Of a stretch of 6,662 nt of DNA, positions 1 through 6,016 are shown one piece after another; positions within the stretch are counted from its first letter, which is position 1; each line of letters begins with the position of its first letter. A program made the position numbers and the translations under genes. Location of the stretch: NCBI GenBank assembly GCA_014377795.1, contig JACMOY010000392.1, forward strand, positions 1 through 6,662, written 5' to 3'. The notes under the pieces are model-generated. The model did no database searches. It worked only from the letters and a program-made list of their open reading frames with translations, and had not been told where the DNA came from. Source of the stretch: Actinomycetota bacterium (GTDB lineage: Bacteria; Actinomycetota; Actinomycetes; Actinomycetales; Angustibacteraceae).

Positions 1-2230
1 CGTGCAGCGCCGTGCCGGTGGGGTCGCCGGCGCGATAGAGCACGACCGGCTGGCCGAGCGGTGCCGGCACGGTGACGGTCACCGGCAGCGGCGGCTCGGT
101 CGCGTCGGGCCCCTTGGCCGGGGGCGGCGGGACGTCGGCGGGCGGGGCGGGCACCGGCTTGTCGCCGGTGCGGGTCGGCTTTGGCGTGGCGACGGCCACC
201 GGCGGGCCGGCGTACGTGCGCCCGGTGAACAGCTCGACCCAGCGGCCGGCCGGCAGCACGGCGCGCACCTCGCGCTGACCCTCGTGCACGACCGGCACGA
301 CCAGCAGCGCGGACCCGAAGAAGTACTCCTCGTCGGCGCCCGCCTGGCGGACGTTGGTGTCCTCGAGCCAGAACGGTCGGACGACGGGCAGCCCGGTGAC
401 CGACGCCTGGGCCATGACCTCGCGCCGGTAGGACGCGGTGGCCGCGAACAACCGGCTGGCCCGGGCAAAAGCCTTCAGGCGGGCGGGCGAGTCCCAGACC
501 TGCGGCATCGCACCGGGCGAGTCGCCGTCCTCGCTGCGCAGCAACGAGCCGAACGCCTCGAGCTCGCCCCACCGCGCGAGCAGCTCGTCGGTGCGAGCTG
601 CCCTGCCCTGCAACGGGATCGAGGGCGAGGTCCACCCGCCGACTCCGGACGAGAGCTGGGTCATCCCCGACAGGCCGCCGCTGAGCTTGGCCGCCAGGAC
701 GCTGGCCAGGCCGTCCGCCAACGACCAGTCGCTGACCTGCTCGGACTGGTTGAAGGCGCCAGTGACCCAGCCGGGGGTGCGCTCGGCCGCGGTGTCCTGC
801 AGCACCAGGCAGCCCTCGACACCCGAGGCCCGGCACGCAGCGTCCGTGAGCTGGGCCCATCGGGTCGGCCAGTTGTCGTGCTCGGTCGAGGCGTCGCCGT
901 GGGCCAGCCGTGCGTCCATCGGCAGCTCGTCACCGCCGAGCGCCAGGACACCGCTGAGCCCGTCGGCCCTGATGCGGTTGCCGAGAACCGTTGCGTACCA
1001 ACGGAAGGCATCCTGGTTGGTCAGGTCGACCAGGTTCAGGGCGCCCACCAGCCAGCCGCGCGCCCGCGCCTGCACCAGGTCCGCACCGCTCACCTCTGGT
1101 CGGGCGGTGGCCATCGTGCGCACGCCCTGCCGACCCAGCTCGGCCACCAGCGCGTCCCAGTCGGGGTACACGCGCCGGTCACCACCGTCGCGCACCAGCA
1201 CAGCCGACAGCACAGCGCCGTTGTCCCGCAGCGCTTTCACGGCAGCTCGCACCCTCGCCGAGCCTCCGCGCACCCCGACCACCGCGCCGGACGTCGACCA
1301 CTCGGGCGCCGCAGGCATGTGCCCCACGTCGTCGGTGTGCTGCTTCACCAGCTCGCGCGGGGTCGCTGCGTCGTACAGGCGGGCGCGCAGGTGCTGCTCC
1401 CACACCGAGACATCGACCCGCCCGTCGTGGTTGAGGTCGACCACCGAGTACGCCGTGCTGTCGAGCCCGAACCCCGACAGGTCGCTGGACAGGTAGAACG
1501 GCATCGGCGCCGGCGTCGTCGCCGCGTCGCCACCGCGGGCGTTGGGCGACAACAGGTCCTGGCGCAGCGTGAGCGGCTGCTCGCCGCGGCCGACGCCCTG
1601 GGCCCGGGTGACGACCGGCCAGCGGCCGGTGCGATGGCCCGGGTGGGCGAACTGCTCGCCGAGCCCGCGGAACGTGAAGCCCGGCCGGCGGTACTCGTGG
1701 ACGGCGACGACGTCCGCGCCGGGCACGTCGGCCTCAAGCACGACCCGCGAGTCGGCCAACCGCCGGGTCACGGTCACCGTCAGGGGCCGTGAGGTCGTGT
1801 CGCCGTCGAAGACCCGCCCGATGAACCTCACGACGTTGGAGTCGTGGCTGCGGTCGGTGATCCGCACGTTGCCAAGCCTGGTGTCGACGACCTCGCGGGC
1901 GCGCAGCACGCCCCCGCCGGCGTCGGCGCCGCGCCAGTCGAGGTGGCCGAGGCCCGCGGTCACCAGGGCGCCGCGGTCGACGCTCTGCCAGATGATCGCG
2001 CTGCGCCGGCTGATCGTGAGGCCGCCGGGGCCGAGCACGACGTAGACGCCGTCCCCCAGCGCGACGTCACCGCGAGCGACCCGGTCGACCTGCAGCAGGC
2101 CCGGCTCGAGGTCGACGGCGTCGCGGGCCTCGCGCAGCGCCGGGTAGCCCGCCATGAGACCGACGCCGGCGACCGTCGGCAGCGCCACCACGACCGCGGC
2201 GACGATGATGGCCACCCGCGACGCACGCAC
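1..2230 (-). CDS. Exported GH31-family (sulfoquinovosidase-like) protein, probable pseudoenzyme, 3' end cut by window
   Basis: The minus-strand frame from GTG at 2230 stays open to the left edge (743 residues visible, stop outside). Residues about 1-30 form a hydrophobic signal peptide or signal anchor (AIIVAAVVVALP core). After it come GH31 landmarks: GEQ at 191-193, QGVGR at 211-215, VDLTN before the nucleophile strand, SDWSLADGLAS around 500-510, and the C-terminal beta domain ending in VVLYRAGDP. Order and spacing match E. coli YihQ as I recall it. Key residues do not: the nucleophile Asp (YihQ D405) is Leu431, the acid/base Asp (D472) is Glu497, the SDIGG Asp is Gly529, and the RTH His is Glu567. 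The YihQ Gln residues Q262 and Q288 are Arg321 and Arg347. I see a family member with a dismantled active site and infer a non-catalytic binding or structural role outside the cell. The start has only weak SD-like GGAAGG just upstream; GTG at 2215 is an alternative. No neighbour shares its orientation. Confidence 0.88.
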   Translation of the reverse strand, partial: MRASRVAIIVAAVVVALPTVAGVGLMAGYPALREARDAVDLEPGLLQVDRVARGDVALGDGVYVVLGPGGLTISRRSAIIWQSVDRGALVTAGLGHLDWRGADAGGGVLRAREVVDTRLGNVRITDRSHDSNVVRFIGRVFDGDTTSRPLTVTVTRRLADSRVVLEADVPGADVVAVHEYRRPGFTFRGLGEQFAHPGHRTGRWPVVTRAQGVGRGEQPLTLRQDLLSPNARGGDAATTPAPMPFYLSSDLSGFGLDSTAYSVVDLNHDGRVDVSVWEQHLRARLYDAATPRELVKQHTDDVGHMPAAPEWSTSGAVVGVRGGSARVRAAVKALRDNGAVLSAVLVRDGGDRRVYPDWDALVAELGRQGVRTMATARPEVSGADLVQARARGWLVGALNLVDLTNQDAFRWYATVLGNRIRADGLSGVLALGGDELPMDARLAHGDASTEHDNWPTRWAQLTDAACRASGVEGCLVLQDTAAERTPGWVTGAFNQSEQVSDWSLADGLASVLAAKLSGGLSGMTQLSSGVGGWTSPSIPLQGRAARTDELLARWGELEAFGSLLRSEDGDSPGAMPQVWDSPARLKAFARASRLFAATASYRREVMAQASVTGLPVVRPFWLEDTNVRQAGADEEYFFGSALLVVPVVHEGQREVRAVLPAGRWVELFTGRTYAGPPVAVATPKPTRTGDKPVPAPPADVPPPPAKGPDATEPPLPVTVTVPAPLGQPVVLYRAGDPTGTALH

Positions 2231-2239
2231 CTTCCGAGC

Positions 2240-3067
2240 ATGCCACCCTCGACAGTCGTGGCACGCCAGCAGCGACCGGTCGGGACGATCACCCGCGGCA
2301 CCACCAACCCCAACCGCCTGCGCCGCAGCGACCGCTGGCTGTGCGCCGAGCACGCGACCGCACTGCGGACCGCGGCCGACCCGCTGGTCGTCGACCTCGG
2401 CTACGGCGCGACCCCCGTGACCGCCGTCGAGCTGCTGTCGCGGCTGCGGCGGGTGCGGCCGGACGTCGAGGTGGTCGGTGTCGAGATCGACCCGGCGCGG
2501 GTCGAGGCGGCCCAACCGCTCGCCGGGCCGGGGCTGAGCTTCGCGCTGGGCGGCTTCGAGGTGCCTGTGCCCGGCGGTCGCCGACCGCTCGTCGTGCGCG
2601 CGTTCAACGTGCTGCGTCAGTACGACGAGGTGGCCGTCGGGCCGGCCTGGACGACGGTGCGCGGCCGGCTCGCCGACGGCGGGCTGCTCGTCGACGGCAC
2701 CTGCGACGAGCTCGGACGCCGGGCCGCCTGGGTCAGCGTCGAGGCGGCGGCCGGCCCGGTGTCGCTGACCCTGTCGCAGCGGCTCGCCGGGCTGCAGCGA
2801 CCCTCCGACGTGGCCGAGCGACTACCCAAGGTGCTGATCCACCGCAACGTCCCCGGCGAGGCGGTGCACGCGTGGCTGACCGCGCTGGACGACGCGTGGG
2901 ACCGCGAGGCCGCGCTCGCGTCGTACGGCGCCCGCCAGCGGTTCGCCGCCGCGGTCGCCCGGGTGCGGGCCGGCGGCTGGCCCGTCGTGGGTGGCCCGGC
3001 GCGGTGGCGGCTCGGCGAGGTGACGGTGGCCTGGTCGGCGGTGGCCCCGGGGTCAGCCGGTCAGTAG
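2240..3067 (+). CDS. Class I SAM-dependent methyltransferase-like protein, substrate unknown
   Basis: This is a 275-residue protein if started at ATG 2240. The fold is read from a glycine-rich motif I at residues 50-59 (VVDLGYGATP), then a strand ending in an acidic residue, GVEIDP at 80-85 (usual SAM ribose contact), and a later RAFNVLRQY strand at 120-128 in the motif IV position. Motif I is atypical: DLGYGATP in place of the common D/E-x-G-x-G-x-G. The segment before it (RGTTNPNRLRR then DRWL) is basic and may be the substrate or RNA/protein-contacting part. No signal peptide or membrane segment is visible, so it is presumably cytoplasmic. The ATG lies 9 bp from the divergent GH31 start and has no clear Shine-Dalgarno, so GTG 2258 or leaderless translation is possible. 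It converges on dacB. The fold is fairly secure, the substrate is unknown, and loss of methyltransferase activity cannot be excluded. Confidence 0.8.
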   Translation: MPPSTVVARQQRPVGTITRGTTNPNRLRRSDRWLCAEHATALRTAADPLVVDLGYGATPVTAVELLSRLRRVRPDVEVVGVEIDPARVEAAQPLAGPGLSFALGGFEVPVPGGRRPLVVRAFNVLRQYDEVAVGPAWTTVRGRLADGGLLVDGTCDELGRRAAWVSVEAAAGPVSLTLSQRLAGLQRPSDVAERLPKVLIHRNVPGEAVHAWLTALDDAWDREAALASYGARQRFAAAVARVRAGGWPVVGGPARWRLGEVTVAWSAVAPGSAGQ

Positions 3068-3087
3068 CAGCCGCTCAGTAGCAGCCG
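3061..3087. repeat. Tandem 13-bp direct repeat at the convergent gene ends
   Basis: TCAGTAGCAGCCG occurs at 3061-3073 and again at 3075-3087, separated by one base (C3074). The first copy carries the TAG stop of the methyltransferase gene (3065-3067). The second, read on the minus strand, carries the TGA stop of the carboxypeptidase (3077-3075) and its final Gly-Cys-Tyr codons. It looks like a local slippage duplication. Confidence 0.9.
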
Positions 3088-4316
3088 GTCACGGTCGCGG
3101 CGAGGTTGTCGACCCGCCGCTTGAGCGTGAGCGAGTCACCGGCGTCGTTGACGACGAACGCGAACGCCTTGAGCCGGCCGTCGGCACCGGTGGTCCAGCC
3201 GGCCAGGGTCACGGCCTGGTCGAGCGTGCCGGTCTTGGCGTGCACCACCCCGGCCGCGCACCGGCTGGGCGCGGTCGTGAACCGCCCGAACGAGGCGCGC
3301 AGCGTGCCGGTCAGCCCCGCGATCGGCAGCGCCCGCGCGACCGGCGCCGAGGGTGAGAGCGGGGCCAGCGCGCCGGTGACGAGCGTGACCAGCTGGCGGG
3401 CGGTCAGCCGGTCGCTGCGCGAGAGCCCGCTGCCGTCGTACAGCTGGGTGGCGCCGAGCACCACGCCCTGCTCGGCCGCCACCGGCCGCTGGGCCAGCGC
3501 GGCCCCCGTCCAGGTGGCCGGCCGTCCCACCGCGAGCGCCACCAGCCGGTGCAGGGCCTCGGCGTGGTCGTTGTCGCTGGTCTGCAGCATCTGGGTGACC
3601 ATCACGTCGAGCCGGTCGCCGCGCACGGTGGCGATAGGCGCGGCATCGAAGGGGGCGCGCCCGCGGCCGACCGCGGTCACGCCGATGCCGGCCCGGGTCA
3701 GGTCGGCGGCGAAGACGCGGGCGGCGTCCAGCGAGGTGTCGGCGGCGTGGTGCTCGTCGACGACCAGGGCCCGCACGGCCCGCACGTCGGTGGGCACGTC
3801 GTCCGCCAGCCACCCCCGGGCCCGGGTCGGCGCGGCGAACAGCGAGTCGTCGAACCAGAGCTTGACGCGGCTGACCCGGTGCGCGCTCAGGGTGGCGACC
3901 GTGGTGCGGGCGAGCACGCGCAGGTCGGCCGACGACAGGCTCGGGCCACCGCCGCCGACGAGCACCACCTGGCCCCACGAGGTGCCCCGGCGCACGGCCG
4001 TGGTCACGCGAAACGTCGGGCCCAGCACGGTCAGGGCGTTTGCTGCCGTGACCAGCTTGGCGGTCGAGGCCGGGCGCAGCGCCCAGCCGGGGTCGCGGGC
4101 CCACACCTGCTCGCCGCTCGCGACGTCGACCACCTGCCCGGCGAAGCGCGAGCCGAACCCCACCGTCGTCCGGGCGTCCAGCAGGCCGGCCATCACGGCG
4201 TCGGTGGGCGAGACGGCGGACGGCGGGGTGAGGGCCGTGGCGGGCGAGGCCGACCACCCGGCCGCGAGCAGGAGCGCGGCCGAAAGGGCCGACGTCCGCA
4301 GCCGATGTCGACTCAT
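3075..4316 (-). CDS. dacB: D-alanyl-D-alanine carboxypeptidase/endopeptidase, PBP4 type (peptidase S13)
   Basis: This 413-residue exported protein would trim the terminal D-Ala from peptidoglycan stem peptides and possibly cleave cross-links, acting outside the membrane. Residues 1-28 are a signal peptide: basic start (SRHRLR), hydrophobic core, and an Ala-Thr-Ala cleavage site. All three penicillin-binding motifs are present: STAK with nucleophile Ser84 and Lys87, SDN at 247-249, and KTG at 361-363. The substrate loop LYDGSGLSR (292-300) is also typical of S13. About 163 residues separate the Ser nucleophile from SDN, against roughly 245 in E. coli PBP4 or Actinomadura R39, so the inserted domains are reduced. 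Cys353 and Cys412 could form a disulfide. ATG 4316 is preferred because it gives a standard signal peptide; in-frame ATG 4358 would add 14 residues. Neither has a good SD. It is divergent from the GGDEF gene and shares its upstream region. Confidence 0.93.
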   Translation of the reverse strand: MSRHRLRTSALSAALLLAAGWSASPATALTPPSAVSPTDAVMAGLLDARTTVGFGSRFAGQVVDVASGEQVWARDPGWALRPASTAKLVTAANALTVLGPTFRVTTAVRRGTSWGQVVLVGGGGPSLSSADLRVLARTTVATLSAHRVSRVKLWFDDSLFAAPTRARGWLADDVPTDVRAVRALVVDEHHAADTSLDAARVFAADLTRAGIGVTAVGRGRAPFDAAPIATVRGDRLDVMVTQMLQTSDNDHAEALHRLVALAVGRPATWTGAALAQRPVAAEQGVVLGATQLYDGSGLSRSDRLTARQLVTLVTGALAPLSPSAPVARALPIAGLTGTLRASFGRFTTAPSRCAAGVVHAKTGTLDQAVTLAGWTTGADGRLKAFAFVVNDAGDSLTLKRRVDNLAATVTGCY

Positions 4317-4328
4317 ACGGGGGATGGT

Positions 4329-4343
4329 GTCACCCCATGTGAC
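4329..4343. repeat. Short inverted repeat, possible operator
   Basis: GTCAC (4329-4333) and GTGAC (4339-4343) form a perfect 5-bp inverted repeat around a 5-bp spacer, with centres 10 bp apart, about one helical turn. It lies between the dacB start and the candidate -10 elements, where a dimeric regulator could act on both genes. Half-sites this short arise by chance in GC-rich DNA. Confidence 0.25.
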
Positions 4344-4405
4344 CGGTTCGCCCACCATCTGCGGGATCAGGCGGCGATACTGGTGGGGTCGTTGATTCCG
4401 CAACC

Positions 4406-4413
4406 AGAGGAGG
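4406..4413 (+). promoter_or_regulatory. Ribosome binding site AGAGGAGG of the GGDEF gene
   Basis: A near-consensus Shine-Dalgarno ends 5 nt before GTG 4419. It decides the start of the GGDEF protein: in-frame ATG 4305, 38 codons upstream, would overlap dacB and has no comparable site. Confidence 0.8.
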
Positions 4414-4418
4414 CGAGG

Positions 4419-5993
4419 GTGGCAGCCGACCACGTCGCCGACGCCGCCTTCCCCGGCGACCCCACCGAGCTGGCCGCGGCGCTCGACGCCCTGGGGCTCG
4501 TGCCGTACGACGACCCCGAGGCGGCCGCCGAGCCCGCCATCACGCTCGGCCGGCTCGCGACCGAGTGGGGCGCCGACGACCTTGCGCTGCGCGCCCGGCT
4601 GGTGCACGCCGACGTCCTCGGGCGGGCGGGCAACACCGCCGGCGCCGGCACGATCGTCCGGCAGGTGCAGTCGTGGGCGATCGAGCACGGGCACGCCCAC
4701 CTGCGGGCGCGCAGCGAGCGGCTGCTCAGCGCCTTCTACCAGCGGCTCGGTGACACCGCGGCCTCGCTCGAGCACGCGGTGCGCGGGGTCGAGCTGCTGA
4801 GCCCGGACGCGCTGCCCCGGCTGCGCGCCGACCACGAGATGGCGCTGGGGCTGGCGCTGGCCCGCACGCAGTCCTTCGACGCCGCCCGCGACCGGATCCG
4901 CACGGTGCTGCGGATCGCCGAGTCCACCGGCGACGTCCGGCTGCGCATCGCGGTGTTGAACAACATGTCGTTCATCGAGTACTGGGCCGGTGACGCCGAG
5001 GCGTCGATGGCGTCGGCGCGGCGGATGCAGCGGCTCGCATCACGGCACGGTGTCGTGCTCGAGCCCTCGTTCGTCGACACCCTCGCCCGGGCCCTGATGC
5101 TCGCCGGTGACTACGGCGCCGCCGAGCGCACGCTCAGCCCGCTGCTCGACGCCGACCAGAAGCACTTCCCCGAGAGCGACGACCTGCCCGAGGTGCTGCT
5201 CACGCTCGCCGAGTGCCAGCGGATGCGCGGTGACACCGACCGGGCGTCGGCCAGCCTGCGCCGCGCCGCCGAGCTGTGCTCCGAGCGCGACCTGCAGGAG
5301 GTGATGGCCCGGGTGATGCAGGAGCAGGCGGCCGTCTACGCCGCCGAGGGCCGCTTCGCCGACGCCTACGTCAAGCACGTGGAGTTCTTCGAGGCCAGCG
5401 AGGCGCTGTCGACGGCCGAGCGCGAGGCCCGCTCGCGCACGCTGCACACGGTCTTCGAGACCGAGGAGGCCCAGCGCAGCAGCCGGCGCTTTCGCGAGAT
5501 GTCGCTGCGCGACCCGCTGACCGGCCTCTACAACCGCCGGTACGTCGACGACCGGCTGCCCGCGCTGCTGGCCCGCGGCCGCGAGGACGCGACGTCCCTA
5601 GCGGTCGCCATCGCCGACCTCGACCACTTCAAGCGGGTCAACGACACGCTCTCGCACGACGCCGGCGACGAGGTGCTGCGCCGGATCGCGCTCATGCTGC
5701 AGTCCGCCGTGCTCGAGACCGGCGGGTTCGTGGCGCGCCGGGGCGGCGAGGAGTCCCTCGTCGTGCTGCCCGGGCTGGACGACGACGCCGCCGTGGCCGC
5801 CTGCGAGGCCCTGCGCCGCGCCGTCCGCGAGCACTTGTGGCAGCCCGTGGTGGGCGACATCCCCGTGACCATCAGCCTCGGGGTCGTCTCGACGGACGCC
5901 GGCGCGGCCACGGCGTCCGAGCTGCTCACCACCGCCGACCAGCGGCTCTACGTCAGCAAGAACGGCGGCCGCGACCGGGTCACCGGGGGCTGA
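4419..5993 (+). CDS. TPR-GGDEF protein, probable diguanylate cyclase
   Basis: This 524-residue protein has no signal peptide or membrane segment, so it is presumably cytoplasmic. Residues about 35-330 are helical TPR-like repeats (pairs near 90-120, 135-170, 179-210, 217-247, 254-290 and 295-327), likely a protein- or peptide-sensing surface. A charged helical linker (about 328-360) leads into a GGDEF domain (about 360-524) that would make c-di-GMP from two GTP. That domain shows DPLTGLYNRR from 365, the metal/GTP segment DLDHFKRVND at 400-409, and HDAGDEVL. The signature reads GGEES (442-446): the catalytic Glu residues are kept, but the usual final Phe is Ser446. The inhibitory I-site RxxD is absent; TGGF (434-437) occupies that position. 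The metal and base-binding residues argue for activity, but the Ser leaves doubt. The gene is divergent from dacB with its own SD, and convergent with the asparaginase gene. Confidence 0.93.
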   Translation: MAADHVADAAFPGDPTELAAALDALGLVPYDDPEAAAEPAITLGRLATEWGADDLALRARLVHADVLGRAGNTAGAGTIVRQVQSWAIEHGHAHLRARSERLLSAFYQRLGDTAASLEHAVRGVELLSPDALPRLRADHEMALGLALARTQSFDAARDRIRTVLRIAESTGDVRLRIAVLNNMSFIEYWAGDAEASMASARRMQRLASRHGVVLEPSFVDTLARALMLAGDYGAAERTLSPLLDADQKHFPESDDLPEVLLTLAECQRMRGDTDRASASLRRAAELCSERDLQEVMARVMQEQAAVYAAEGRFADAYVKHVEFFEASEALSTAEREARSRTLHTVFETEEAQRSSRRFREMSLRDPLTGLYNRRYVDDRLPALLARGREDATSLAVAIADLDHFKRVNDTLSHDAGDEVLRRIALMLQSAVLETGGFVARRGGEESLVVLPGLDDDAAVAACEALRRAVREHLWQPVVGDIPVTISLGVVSTDAGAATASELLTTADQRLYVSKNGGRDRVTGG

Positions 5994-6010
5994 GCAGCCG
6001 CTCCGCCCGG
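5983..6010. terminator. Possible bidirectional hairpin between convergent genes
   Basis: An inner stem GGCT/AGCC (5988-5991 with 5996-5999, loop GAGC) stacks on an outer CCGGG/CCCGG pair (5983-5987 with 6006-6010), leaving six bases unpaired on one side. It overlaps the GGDEF stop and lies just past the asparaginase stop. There is no T-run, so any terminator function is tentative. Confidence 0.25.
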
Positions 6011-6016
6011 ATTGCT

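Larger units (their letters stand above)
4317..4418. promoter_or_regulatory. Shared divergent upstream region of dacB and the GGDEF gene
   Basis: These 102 bp are the only non-coding stretch in the window large enough for promoters. On the plus strand GATACT at 4376-4381 resembles a -10 hexamer, placing a start site near 4388 and a leader of about 30 nt that contains the SD at 4406-4413. No TTGACA-like -35 stands at the right distance. On the minus strand TTGCGG (4403-4398) and CAGTAT (4382-4377) could form a weak -35/-10 pair with a 15-bp spacer. The two -10 candidates overlap, so the divergent promoters may compete. This is inferred from pattern only. Confidence 0.4.

Noticed and set aside
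438..1496. Second plus-strand open frame of 352 codons
   Set aside because: Ser/Arg/Ala/Pro-rich translation without motifs, also antisense to the GH31 homologue.
2..1792. Open plus-strand frame of 596 codons opposite the GH31 homologue
   Set aside because: Its translation is low-complexity Arg/Gly/Ala/Pro/His with no recognisable domain, and it is antisense to a frame with clear GH31 homology. Long shadow frames are expected in such GC-rich DNA.
1844..2239. Upstream in-frame extension of the methyltransferase gene
   Set aside because: It would overlap about 390 bp of the GH31 coding sequence, and its translation is biased and lacks features; recognisable protein begins near 2240-2280.
3549..4418. 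Upstream extension of the GGDEF protein, including ATG 4305
   Set aside because: It runs antisense through dacB. The strong SD at 4406-4413 directly before GTG 4419 sets a better start.
4317..4835. Upstream extension of dacB
   Set aside because: It overlaps the GGDEF gene and would bury the signal peptide inside the protein; ATG 4316 gives a normal secretory N-terminus.
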